Shown in pieces: positions 26,282 to 34,409 of a stretch of 64,000 nucleotides of DNA; positions within the stretch are counted from its first letter, which is position 1; every line of letters begins with the position of its first letter. Where the stretch lies: assembly GCF_949152215.1 (NCBI RefSeq), contig NZ_OX424407.1:686530-750529 (forward strand), in the 5' to 3' direction. The notes below the pieces were generated by a model. The model was not told the DNA's origin and searched no databases. It was given only the letters and a program-made list of their open reading frames with translations. Source of the stretch: Lancefieldella sp. Marseille-Q7238. GTDB taxonomy: Bacteria > Actinomycetota > Coriobacteriia > Coriobacteriales > Atopobiaceae. Both the position numbers and the translations under genes were made by a program.

Positions 26282-27406
26282 GTGAACTTTGCCGATTATC
26301 TTGCCTTAGTCAGGCCTCGTATCGAGAAGGACCTCAAAGCTGGACTTCCTTCTGTCACAGGCGATGCCAACGAACCTGAAGCGGTCTCCGCGCACGCAAC
26401 CGATGACTTGAACGCCTACCTCTACGAGCCGTTGCGCCAATTTAGCGCGCAAGGAGGCAAACGCGTACGGCCGGCGCTCGCTCTGCTTGGAGCCGAAGCT
26501 GTCGGAGGCAATCCTCAAGAGGCGTTCCCCATCGCAAGCGCCATCGAAGATTTTCAGTCGGCGGCGCTTATCCATGACGACATCGCTGACGGTTCAAAAT
26601 TACGACGCGGCAATCCCTGTCTTTATCGCACTCTTGGCGTTGGCCTTGCCATTAACGTAGGAGACGCGGCGCTGGTCAACGTTGTATCACGTATTGCCCG
26701 CAGCGATACGTATAACAACGATGTCAAAATCCGCCTTATCGATGCCCTTCTTTTGATGCAGGAGCATACTCTGGAAGGCCAGGCGCTCGATCTCGGCTGG
26801 ACCCGAGAAAATCGATGGGACATCACATCCGATGACTATCTTTTTATGGCGACGTCAAAAACGGCCTACTATTCCGCCGCTTGCCCGCTGGTAGCCGGCG
26901 CCATTGTAGGTGGTGGCAGCCAAAGGCAGCAGTCGGCGCTCAGATCCTTCGGCATGAAAGCCGGGCTCGCCTTCCAGCTTCAAGACGATCTCTTGAACCT
27001 CGTCGGCGATGGCACAGCGCAAGGCAAGGACTTCCGCTCCGACATCACCGAAGGCAAACGTACGCTTTTAGTGGTCCGGGCTTTAGAGGCGCTGCTCGCC
27101 TCCACGCAAGAGGGCGAGACGCAAACGGCTTCTGAGCAAAGCGACATCCACGTCACCAACGCAGCTCTTTCCGCTGATGTTCGAGGCGAGCTCATTTCTC
27201 TTTTGTCGTCAAAGACAAATGACCCTATACTGTTAGAGCGCGCCGTTGCGCTCATCGAGTCCTCCGGCGCTCTTGACTTCGTCCGCTTGCGGGCCCAAAG
27301 CCTTATAGCTGAGGCCAAGGAACATCTCAATGGGGCAGAGTTCGACGCTGAAGCACGTGACACGCTGCTGTCGATGGCTGACTTTTTTGTGGATCGGAAG
27401 AGGTAA
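26282..27406 (+). CDS. Polyprenyl (geranylgeranyl/farnesyl-type) diphosphate synthase
   Basis: Condenses isopentenyl diphosphate onto an allylic diphosphate to make isoprenoid chains. I use GTG 26282 after AAGGAGCC; an ATG-initiated frame from 26165 would lie inside galE. The 374 residues show GGKRVRPALALLGAEAVGG, the first aspartate-rich motif in ALIHDDIADGSKLRRG (DDxxD-like), and the second in FQLQDDLLNLVGD. The product chain length cannot be read safely; residues before the first motif (EDFQSAAL) lack the two bulky aromatics of strict FPP synthases, which favours a longer product. An internal Gln/Ser/Thr-rich insertion occurs near residue 280. The next gene starts 9 bases after the stop. 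Confidence 0.88.
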   Translation: MNFADYLALVRPRIEKDLKAGLPSVTGDANEPEAVSAHATDDLNAYLYEPLRQFSAQGGKRVRPALALLGAEAVGGNPQEAFPIASAIEDFQSAALIHDDIADGSKLRRGNPCLYRTLGVGLAINVGDAALVNVVSRIARSDTYNNDVKIRLIDALLLMQEHTLEGQALDLGWTRENRWDITSDDYLFMATSKTAYYSAACPLVAGAIVGGGSQRQQSALRSFGMKAGLAFQLQDDLLNLVGDGTAQGKDFRSDITEGKRTLLVVRALEALLASTQEGETQTASEQSDIHVTNAALSADVRGELISLLSSKTNDPILLERAVALIESSGALDFVRLRAQSLIAEAKEHLNGAEFDAEARDTLLSMADFFVDRKR

Positions 27407-27415
27407 CAAGAAATT

Positions 27416-28345
27416 ATGGACCCTATCACGCCCGGCAGCACCGGCGCTGCCGTTGAGGATATTCAGGAACGTCTGGTAAAGCTCGATTACGATATTGATG
27501 CTACAGAGCGCGAGAAGCACTCCTTTGGCCGCACGACCGCCAACGCCGTTGCGCGCTTTCGGCTTGACCATGATCTTTCGCTCGGCGAAGACGTTGACAT
27601 CGCCACATGGGTGTTGCTCGTTGACGAAAGCTACGAGCTGGGAGACCGCACACTGTACCTGCGTCTGCCAAACTTCCATGGACACGATGTACGTCAGCTT
27701 CAGGAGCGCCTGAATATCTTGGGATTTTCCTGTGGAGAGCCGGACGGCCAGTACGGCGTTCACACCGAGGCCGCGGTAAAGCTCTTCCAGGAAAGTGTCG
27801 GTGAGCTTGCTGACGGCATGGCGTTTCAAGATACGCTCGACGCCATTGAGCGTCTGCGTCACGTATGGTCCGGCAAGCAGGCAAAAGGGCCCCATCCCCA
27901 GGGCGGCATGGGATTTGCACGTGCGGCGAACGTGTTGGAAACCATCGCGCTTGCCATCACGGGCGAAGATCCCATTGCCCGAAATGTCGCCGGACGCGTG
28001 GCCAATCTTGCCAGAGCGACTTCCGAGGCGTCCGGCATCGAGCTTGTTGACTCCATCGATACTCCCACAAGCTGCACGGCCATTCTCGCCATCACGTCAA
28101 GCCCAGCGCCAGTTAAGCCCGCCCGCGGCAAGACGGTTATCGGCAGCGTCACCATGGACGAAAACGAGACGCTTCCTATGCGCCTGCGGACAGCCTTTCA
28201 GTCGGCGGAGGGTTCGCCTCAGATCGTGCGCATCTCGCTGCCCGAAAGAAGCTCGGTAGAAGGTTCGTTTACCCTCGCGGACGCACAAACTCTTGCAGTT
28301 CTTGTATTAGATGCAATTTGCGGCGCATTTATCGGCCGTAGCTGA
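27416..28345 (+). CDS. Protein with two peptidoglycan-binding domains, no export signal
   Basis: The 309-residue protein starts at ATG 27416, 9 bases after the polyprenyl synthase. Two PG_binding_1-type repeats can be seen: residues 4-60 (GSTGAAVEDIQERLVKLDYD ... AVARFRLDHDL) and 78-140 (HDVRQLQERLNILGF ... EAAVKLFQESVG). The C-terminal half is not recognisable. There is no signal peptide or membrane helix, so it should be cytoplasmic. That domain layout recalls actinobacterial CwlM, a cytoplasmic two-PG-domain amidase homologue that controls MurA. Here the amidase motifs (HGG, zinc ligands) are absent or unrecognisable. glmU, which makes the UDP-GlcNAc that MurA uses, lies just downstream past a tRNA. 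Function is unknown; a regulatory role is inference. Confidence 0.7.
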   Translation: MDPITPGSTGAAVEDIQERLVKLDYDIDATEREKHSFGRTTANAVARFRLDHDLSLGEDVDIATWVLLVDESYELGDRTLYLRLPNFHGHDVRQLQERLNILGFSCGEPDGQYGVHTEAAVKLFQESVGELADGMAFQDTLDAIERLRHVWSGKQAKGPHPQGGMGFARAANVLETIALAITGEDPIARNVAGRVANLARATSEASGIELVDSIDTPTSCTAILAITSSPAPVKPARGKTVIGSVTMDENETLPMRLRTAFQSAEGSPQIVRISLPERSSVEGSFTLADAQTLAVLVLDAICGAFIGRS

Positions 28346-28405
28346 TACACTCATAGAGCATTCATTTTCAAGCATGTATGCCGGCGACCAACGTAGTGAT
28401 TACAT

Positions 28406-28480
28406 TGGGGTATCGTCCAATGGTTAGGACACGGGTTTTTGGTGCCTGTAATGTGGGTTCGAATCCTACTACCCCAGCCA
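28406..28480 (+). tRNA. tRNA-Gln (anticodon UUG)
   Basis: Cloverleaf with acceptor TGGGGTA/TACCCCA, D arm with AATGGTTAGGA, and anticodon stem CGGGT/GCCTG around loop TTTTGGT (anticodon TTG). The T arm has GTTCGAATC, and the 3' CCA at 28478-28480 is encoded. Sequence closely resembles other bacterial tRNA-Gln in the acceptor and anticodon regions. Confidence 0.95.
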
Positions 28481-28513
28481 TGCCTGCTTGAGTATGATGA
28501 GTATGTAAGGGAC

Positions 28514-28535
28514 TTGACGCGGCATTCCGCGTCAA
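28514..28535. promoter_or_regulatory. Perfect palindrome between tRNA-Gln and glmU
   Basis: TTGACGCGG-CATT-CCGCGTCAA, nine paired bases per arm, placed 28 bases before the glmU start. The left arm begins with TTGACG, which could double as a -35 box. It has no T-run, so an operator or a 5' untranslated hairpin is more likely than a terminator. Confidence 0.5.
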
Positions 28536-28562
28536 CGCACAGTTCGCTTGGAGGCTTTTCAC

Positions 28563-29951
28563 ATGCCACTTACTGCGATTGTCCTCGCTGCCGGCGAGGG
28601 AACGCGCATGAAGTCCCGCCACCCCAAGGTAGTGCACAATCTACTTGATAAACCCATCGTTTGGTGGACCGTCCGCGCCGCGCAGGCTGCCGGTGTCGAA
28701 CGCACCATCGTTGTCGTGGGCAATCATGCAGACGAAATCAAGGCTGCGCTATCCGATTTCGATGGAATCGAATATGTCGAGCAGACCGATCGGCTTGGCA
28801 CCGGTCATGCGGTTCGCGTAGTCCGCGATGCTCTTGGTGGCTTTAATGGACCTGTCGTTGTCATTAACGGCGACGCTCCCCTCATGCGCTCAGAAACAAT
28901 CAAAGCTCTTGTTGATGAAACGCGCGCGCACCACAACGCCTGTACCTTATTGACCATGACGCCTCCGGATCCCACGGGATATGGGCGCGTTATTTTTTCA
29001 GACGGGCACGTCGCCGGCATTGTTGAGCATAAGGACGCCACCCCTGAACAGCGCAAACACGAACGCGAATGTAACGTAGGCGTGTATTGCTTCTGCGGCG
29101 GTCGTCTTACCGCAAACATTGACCTTATCGCCAACGACAATACGCAAGGCGAATACTACCTCACCGATATGGTTGGCATATACGTCGGCCAAGGAGAGCC
29201 GATGTCCGCCGTTCATGTCGATGACTACCACGAGGCGCTGGGTGTCAATTCCCGCTCACAGCTCGCCGACGCCACTCGCATCATGCAGGAGCGCATCAAC
29301 GAGCACCTGATGGCGGAAGGCGTTACAATGCTCGATCCGACCACGGTCTGGGTCGGCGCGGACGTCACCGTGGGCCAGGATACTGAGATTCTTCCGATGA
29401 CCATGCTCTACGGCGCAACGCATATCGGGTCTGACTGCGTTATCGGACCGAATACGCGCCTGACCGACACGACTATCGGTGACGGCTGCGTTGTCGATGA
29501 AACCGTCGCTCTTTCCGCGGTTGTCGAGGACGGCGCCACCTGTGGCCCCCGCGCCTATCTGCGGCCTGGCGCTCACCTCATGCCGCACGCCAAGGCCGGA
29601 ACGCACGTTGAGATTAAAAATTCAACCATCGGCGCAGGTTCCAAAGTTCCGCATCTTTCCTATATCGGCGATACCACTATGGGCGAAGGCGTCAATGTTG
29701 GTGCTGGATCGATTACCTGCAACTATGACGGCTACCACAAGTTCCCTACCACCATCGGAGATCATGTGTTTATCGGCTCGGACACCATGATGGTAGCCCC
29801 GGTCACTATCGGTGATGGCGCGCTGGTGGGCGCCAGCTCCTGCATCACACAGGATGTTCCCGCGGACGCTCTTGCTCTTGAGCGCAGCGAACAGCGTATT
29901 GTTGAAGGATATGCCGCTACAAGGCGCGCAAAGCTTGAGAAAGAGGATTAA
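28563..29951 (+). CDS. glmU: Bifunctional GlcNAc-1-phosphate uridyltransferase / glucosamine-1-phosphate acetyltransferase
   Basis: Makes UDP-GlcNAc for peptidoglycan in the cytoplasm. ATG 28563 is chosen after GGAGG at 8 bases. The N-terminal pyrophosphorylase domain has the nucleotide loop LAAGEGTRMKSRHPKVVH (residues 8-25), GLGTGHAV-like RLGTGHAVRV and NGDAPL. The C-terminal left-handed beta-helix (from about 245) shows hexapeptide repeats and the acetyltransferase region GSITCNYDGYHKFPT with TIGDHVFIGSD. The 462-residue length is normal. The stop codon is directly followed by the ATG of prs, so the pair is co-transcribed, a common bacterial arrangement. Confidence 0.97.
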   Translation: MPLTAIVLAAGEGTRMKSRHPKVVHNLLDKPIVWWTVRAAQAAGVERTIVVVGNHADEIKAALSDFDGIEYVEQTDRLGTGHAVRVVRDALGGFNGPVVVINGDAPLMRSETIKALVDETRAHHNACTLLTMTPPDPTGYGRVIFSDGHVAGIVEHKDATPEQRKHERECNVGVYCFCGGRLTANIDLIANDNTQGEYYLTDMVGIYVGQGEPMSAVHVDDYHEALGVNSRSQLADATRIMQERINEHLMAEGVTMLDPTTVWVGADVTVGQDTEILPMTMLYGATHIGSDCVIGPNTRLTDTTIGDGCVVDETVALSAVVEDGATCGPRAYLRPGAHLMPHAKAGTHVEIKNSTIGAGSKVPHLSYIGDTTMGEGVNVGAGSITCNYDGYHKFPTTIGDHVFIGSDTMMVAPVTIGDGALVGASSCITQDVPADALALERSEQRIVEGYAATRRAKLEKED

Positions 29952-30947
29952 ATGTTTGAGCAACTGTGTCAGCCACTTAACGTCGAGAAGAACATCAAAC
30001 TGTATTGTGGTACGGGTAACCCTGAACTTGCCCGCAAAGTTGCTGAAATCCTCCACCTTGAACTTTCCGGTCTGCTGCTGGAAAAGTTTGCCAACGGCGA
30101 GATATACGCTCGCTTTGATGAGTCCGTCCGCGGCGATGAAGTCTTTTTCGTTCAGACACTAGCCGGGAAAAACGTTAATGACCTGGTTATGGAAACGCTT
30201 ATCGTCGCCGATGCCGCCAAGCGGGCGTCCGCGAAGAACTTTACGGCCGTTATTCCCCACTACGCGTATGCGCGCCAGGATCGCAAGGCCGCTGCCCGCG
30301 AGCCCATCACCGCGCGCCTCATGGCCAACCTGCTTGAAGAGGCCGGCGTTGACCGCGTCATCACCCTTGATTTACACCAGGGTCAGATCCAAGGCTTCTT
30401 CGATGTTCCCGTTTCACACCTGACAGCGCTGTACCTCTTGGGCGACTACTTTAAGAAAAAGCCATTCAACTGGGAAAATACTGTTGTCGTTTCCCCGGAT
30501 ATGGGTCGCGCAAAAGCAGCCAAAAAGCTTTCTGACTATCTTGACTGCGGTTTGGCCATTGCCCACAAGAGCCGTCCCCGTCATAACGAGTCGGCCGTTA
30601 TGGGCATCATCGGTAACATCACCGGTAAGACCTGCATCGTCAACGATGACATGATTGATACCGCAGGTACCCTTTGCGCTTCCGTTCTCAAACTCAAGGA
30701 AATGGGAGCAGGCGACATCTACGTCTGCGCTACGCACGGCATCTTCTCCGGCCCTGCCATTGAGCGCCTGAATGAAGCTCCGATTGAAGAGTGCGTGGTC
30801 ACCGATGGCATTCCTTGTGCCGCAGCCAATCAACCAGGCTCAAAGATCAAGACCATTACCGTTGCAAACGAGCTCGCAGAGGCGATTTACGCCGTCTACA
30901 CGGATCGCCCCGTTTCCGACATCTTTGGCGGCGACCTCAACCTGTAA
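29952..30947 (+). CDS. prs: Ribose-phosphate pyrophosphokinase (PRPP synthetase)
   Basis: Makes PRPP from ribose-5-phosphate and ATP for purine, pyrimidine, His and NAD synthesis. The 331 residues contain KFANGEIYARFDESVRG, the ATP-binding region HYAYARQDRKAAAREPITAR (two segments), LDLHQGQIQGFFDVPV, and the PRPP loop IVNDDMIDTAGT. That loop differs from the usual VDDMVDTAGT only conservatively. It abuts glmU with no gap. A strong hairpin follows. The flagship motifs are all intact, so it should be active. It starts about 15 residues earlier than many homologues. Confidence 0.96.
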   Translation: MFEQLCQPLNVEKNIKLYCGTGNPELARKVAEILHLELSGLLLEKFANGEIYARFDESVRGDEVFFVQTLAGKNVNDLVMETLIVADAAKRASAKNFTAVIPHYAYARQDRKAAAREPITARLMANLLEEAGVDRVITLDLHQGQIQGFFDVPVSHLTALYLLGDYFKKKPFNWENTVVVSPDMGRAKAAKKLSDYLDCGLAIAHKSRPRHNESAVMGIIGNITGKTCIVNDDMIDTAGTLCASVLKLKEMGAGDIYVCATHGIFSGPAIERLNEAPIEECVVTDGIPCAAANQPGSKIKTITVANELAEAIYAVYTDRPVSDIFGGDLNL

Positions 30948-31005
30948 AAACAATTTGCAGGAACAACGCCTGTAGCAATAACATAAGTCATCCCTGATGC
31001 AAAAG

Positions 31006-31044
31006 CGAGAAGACCTTGGAACTCAAAGCTCCAAGGTCTTCTCG
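31006..31044. terminator. Strong bidirectional terminator between prs and pcp
   Basis: A 15-base perfect stem (CGAGAAGACCTTGGA with TCCAAGGTCTTCTCG) around a 9-base loop. TCTCT follows on the plus strand and CTTTTGC on the minus strand. The arms again contain CGAGAAG. Confidence 0.8.
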
Positions 31045-31083
31045 TCTCTACACACCCATGAGCGACGACGTTGTGAACAGCAA

Positions 31084-31734
31084 CTAGTGGGTAGTGCCAA
31101 AAGTTGCGTCCACGATGTCGGTCTGATGCTCTACAGCGGCAGTCAAAGCGAGCTCAAGGCCGCGTGTCATTATTTCAAGAGGAAGACTGGGCGTATTTCC
31201 CGGCTGCTTGGTGGCCTGCTCGGTTGCAAAAGGAACGTGCAGGAAAGCGCCGCGCGCCTCGGGATGCTTGGTGGCAAGCGCGTGCAGCATGGAATACATC
31301 ACGTCGTTGCAGACGTACGTTCCGGCCGTGTATGATACGGTCGCCGGAATACCTGCCTCATTCATGGCCGCAACCATCGCACGAACAGGAAGCGTTGCAA
31401 AGTAAGCGTCAGGGCCGTCTTCGACGATCTTCTCGGCAAGCGGCTGATTGCCATCATTGTCGGCAATGCGCGCGTCCCGGTAATTGATGCCGACAAATTC
31501 CGGCGTAATCTTCGCGCGGCCACCCGCCTGGCCGACGCAAAGCACAATGTCAGGATCAATATGATCAATTGCGGCCGAAACCGCATCTGCTCCGGCGCCA
31601 AAAACCACCGGAACCTCCAGCTTTACCACGTCAGCGCCGGCTATGGTATCGGGAAGCGCACGGACGGCTTCCCAAGCAGGATTGATTTTCTCGCCACCAA
31701 AGGGCTGAAAACCGGTTACCAAAATTGTTGCCAC
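31084..31734 (-). CDS. pcp: Pyrrolidone-carboxylate peptidase (pyroglutamyl peptidase I)
   Basis: Removes N-terminal pyroglutamate from peptides; cytoplasmic cysteine peptidase C15. The 216-residue length is typical. Catalytic landmarks: the opening TGFQPFGGEKINPAWE, Glu in PEFVGINYRDARIADN, the nucleophile Cys in SYTAGTYVCNDVMYSML, and His in FLHVPFATEQ. The last gene of a minus-strand unit DUF969-DUF979-pcp, a neighbourhood recurrent in bacteria, which suggests the two membrane proteins move a peptide or pyroglutamate-related substrate. The start is ATG 31734, preceded by GGAGGTC. Confidence 0.95.
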   Translation of the reverse strand: MATILVTGFQPFGGEKINPAWEAVRALPDTIAGADVVKLEVPVVFGAGADAVSAAIDHIDPDIVLCVGQAGGRAKITPEFVGINYRDARIADNDGNQPLAEKIVEDGPDAYFATLPVRAMVAAMNEAGIPATVSYTAGTYVCNDVMYSMLHALATKHPEARGAFLHVPFATEQATKQPGNTPSLPLEIMTRGLELALTAAVEHQTDIVDATFGTTH

Positions 31735-31773
31735 GATGACCTCCTATCAAAGCGTTGTGAAAGTCGCACCTTT

Positions 31774-32751
31774 TTAGAGTGCTACCAGTACAATCATCAT
31801 AACGATTTGCACCGTAAGCATAAAGATGGCAGGAACGACTTGTTTCTTGATAACGCCATACTCATCGTCCATCTCAAGAATCGCCACGGGAACAATATTG
31901 AAGTTTGCCGCCATTGGCGTCATAAGCGTACCGCAGAAACCGCAGGTCAGAGCAAGCGCGCCAACAACGGTGGGATCTGCTCCGAGCGAAAGCACAAACG
32001 GAGCTCCGATACCCACGGTAAGCACGGTAATTGCCGCGAAGGCGTTACCCATAATGGCGGTAAAGAGCGCCATTCCTACGCAGTAGACGACAATACCGAC
32101 AATCAAATTACCCTCGGGAATAACGCCTCCCACAAGGTGAGAAATGACTTCACCCACGCCGGCAGCCGTAAAGGTCGCGCCAAGAATCGAAAGGAGCGTA
32201 GGTAGCATAACCAGCGGCCCTACGATATCAAGCATGCGCCTTGAGTCATCAAGAAAGAGCTTGGGAGTATTCACGCCGGGCCGCATACATAAAAGAATGC
32301 CGCAGCCTACAAAAACGCCTACCGTAAGTCCTACAAGCGTTGAAATCTTAGGGAAGAGGAAGGCGAAAATCAGCGCAAAAACACCGATGCTGAACGACGC
32401 TAAAAAGATTTTGTTGCCGATGCTCGAATACGCCACGGCCATCTCTTCTTCGGTGGGCTTTGTCGTATCTTCTCCGCGCCCAACTTGTTTGAAGACCGCA
32501 GGAAGCAGCATGATGATAAGACCGATGCCGGTCAGCTCGGAGGGAATCCATTTTCCTACAATAAAAAGCAGGCCGAGCATGGTCCAAAAAATCCCGGTAC
32601 CGATACGCTTAACGTTGGTTTTGTCGCGGAAATTTGAAACGCCTGCGTACATCGCCACGAGACCAATAAGCACAAAGACAATTTCAAGTAATTTTGCCGA
32701 AAGCGTAATTTTCGGGTCGGTGGAAGTGTAAAAAGCGATAAGAGCGTCCAT
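31774..32751 (-). CDS. DUF979 family membrane protein
   Basis: The 325 residues form about nine to ten hydrophobic helices, with the opening LSAKLLEIVFVLIGLVAMYA and the re-entrant-like stretch GNAFAAITVLTVGIGAPFVL. Later comes LALTCGFCGTLMTPMAANFN, wording typical of the ion/dicarboxylate transporter superfamily. DUF979 proteins nearly always pair with DUF969, here overlapping by one base at 32751 (start/stop ATGA-type overlap). They likely form two halves of one transporter. Substrate is unknown; linkage to pcp points to peptides or 5-oxoproline. Confidence 0.85.
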   Translation of the reverse strand: MDALIAFYTSTDPKITLSAKLLEIVFVLIGLVAMYAGVSNFRDKTNVKRIGTGIFWTMLGLLFIVGKWIPSELTGIGLIIMLLPAVFKQVGRGEDTTKPTEEEMAVAYSSIGNKIFLASFSIGVFALIFAFLFPKISTLVGLTVGVFVGCGILLCMRPGVNTPKLFLDDSRRMLDIVGPLVMLPTLLSILGATFTAAGVGEVISHLVGGVIPEGNLIVGIVVYCVGMALFTAIMGNAFAAITVLTVGIGAPFVLSLGADPTVVGALALTCGFCGTLMTPMAANFNIVPVAILEMDDEYGVIKKQVVPAIFMLTVQIVMMIVLVAL

Positions 32752-33506
32752 TACGCCTCACCTCCTGTCTCAGTAGTGGCATCGCCCGTTGCAACGACGG
32801 CCGTATTTCCGGCCTTATCCGCGGCGGCCTCGATGTCGCGCTTTTGATATCGGCGGTCGAGGAATATATAGTATGCCGAGGTAAATGCAACGGCAATGAG
32901 AGCTACCGGAAGCTCGATAGCCGCAAGATGCGAAAGTTCAACGGCGTATCCAAGCTCCTTAAGTGTGCTTTGCACCAGCAGCATGCCTGACGAACCCACA
33001 AAGAGCACTTGACCGAAGAACCACGCGACATTTTCCATGCCGGACGCCATGCCCTTAAGATCATCGCGGTGACGAGGTGTCATCAGCGTCGCGTCAGGAT
33101 CGTCCGCCGCCTCAGCCATAGGCATAACCACGGGCTTAATAAACCCGGCGACGCCGCCAAAGCCAACGTTAAACGCGGCGAAAATGAGGCGGAAAACGCC
33201 ATAGGCCGCCATGATGATGCCGCCGCTGGCGCCCTTAACGCGCCGCATGAGCTCACGAGCCGCATTGCGAAGGCCGTTTCGTTCAAGCGTGCCCGTCAGC
33301 ACAAAAACTACCACGCAAATAAGCATGGTACGCGTTGAGACAAAGCTCTTTCCCAGCGTCTGCAAAAATACGATCGGGTCCATGCCGGCAATCACCGCGG
33401 TAACGCATGCCGCTATGAGAATCGTAAGAATCGAATCCCACTTAAACGCGAAGCCAACCACGACTACCAGGATGCCAAGCAGTTTGACCAACTCGGTTAT
33501 ATCCAT
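32751..33506 (-). CDS. DUF969 family membrane protein
   Basis: A 251-residue membrane protein with six or so helices, opening DITELVKLLGILVVVVGFAF and containing FRLIFAAFNVGFGGVAGFIK. The soluble tail is Ala/Thr/Glu-rich. GGAGGCGGT lies just before ATG 33506. It is the first gene of the unit with DUF979 and pcp. The match to DUF969 rests on remembered family wording and on the partner gene; transport function is inference. Confidence 0.85.
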   Translation of the reverse strand: MDITELVKLLGILVVVVGFAFKWDSILTILIAACVTAVIAGMDPIVFLQTLGKSFVSTRTMLICVVVFVLTGTLERNGLRNAARELMRRVKGASGGIIMAAYGVFRLIFAAFNVGFGGVAGFIKPVVMPMAEAADDPDATLMTPRHRDDLKGMASGMENVAWFFGQVLFVGSSGMLLVQSTLKELGYAVELSHLAAIELPVALIAVAFTSAYYIFLDRRYQKRDIEAAADKAGNTAVVATGDATTETGGEA

Positions 33507-33642
33507 ACCGCCTCCTCTAGGTTTACTACATCACGGTATAGAATTGCACACATCGCCCTTGCTATGCGTGTAAAGGACGAAATTTTGAGCAATATGTTAC
33601 ATTGCGTATACAAAGACGGCCCAAACCGGTAAGGGAATCTTG

Positions 33643-34272
33643 ATGAAAGCAAACAGACAGCCGCAGACCATCTCCACATCTCTCAAGGCTCCTTCTCTTG
33701 TGTGCGGTCTCGGCAACCCTGGCGAGAAGTACGCGCACACCAGGCATAACGTCGGCTTTGCTGTAATTGACGCGCTTGCCGAACGCTATGACGCGCGCTA
33801 CTGGAAGCATGAAGCGGGCTGTCTGGTTGCCACCATCATAGTCATGGATGCAGACACACAACGGCGAGAGGTTCTTCTCGCCAAACCGCAGGATTTTATG
33901 AACACCAGCGGAGGACCTCTCTCAAAGCTCGCTCAGACGAGGCGCATCTCTCCTGCCGACATACTTGTCGTTCATGATGAAGTTGATCTTGCAGCCGGAA
34001 GCGTACGAACACGAGCCAGCGGCGGACTTAATGCCCATAACGGCCTGCGCTCCATTGCAGACAAGTTTGGCACCCGCGATTTCATGCGCCTGCAGTGCGG
34101 CATCGGGCGCCCGCCTGGTCGAATGAAGGTAGCTGGCTACGTCTTGAAAGAGCTCAAAGGCGCCGCTCTTGAAGAGTTTCTTGTCACCGTTGAGGTGGCA
34201 GCCGATGAGGCGGAGAAACTGTTCAAGGCACCTCTGACAAAACCTGTCCTCAAGGGTTTTCTCGCCACATGA
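33643..34272 (+). CDS. pth: Peptidyl-tRNA hydrolase
   Basis: Releases tRNA from peptidyl-tRNA dropped by ribosomes. ATG 33643 follows AAGGGA; a TTG just before it gives the same frame. The 209 residues hold the signature LVCGLGNPGEKYAHTRHNVG with the catalytic His near residue 37, KPQDFMNTSGGPLSKL, the catalytic-site Asp in VVHDEVDLAAG, and GGLNAHNGLRSI. A short extra N-terminus (about 16 residues) precedes the core. The gene stands alone; no ctc/rplY neighbour is present. Confidence 0.95.
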   Translation: MKANRQPQTISTSLKAPSLVCGLGNPGEKYAHTRHNVGFAVIDALAERYDARYWKHEAGCLVATIIVMDADTQRREVLLAKPQDFMNTSGGPLSKLAQTRRISPADILVVHDEVDLAAGSVRTRASGGLNAHNGLRSIADKFGTRDFMRLQCGIGRPPGRMKVAGYVLKELKGAALEEFLVTVEVAADEAEKLFKAPLTKPVLKGFLAT

Positions 34273-34348
34273 GCGCGCTAAGCGTTATACAATAACGTTT
34301 GCACATTTTTTCGGCCGAACCCAGACGCGCCGTTTAAATGATTTGCAG

Positions 34349-34366
34349 GTCGAGCGTAGGCTCGAC
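34349..34366 (+). promoter_or_regulatory. Short hairpin upstream of nfnA
   Basis: GTCGAGC-GTAG-GCTCGAC, a perfect 7-base stem with a 4-base loop, 44 bases before nfnA. With the flanking TGCA...TGCA bases it may be longer. It could be a 5' leader structure or the tail of the pth transcript; no T-run follows. Confidence 0.4.
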
Positions 34367-34409
34367 TTACTGCACGAGGATATCCGGTTCGGGAGAGGAG
34401 TACCGCTGA

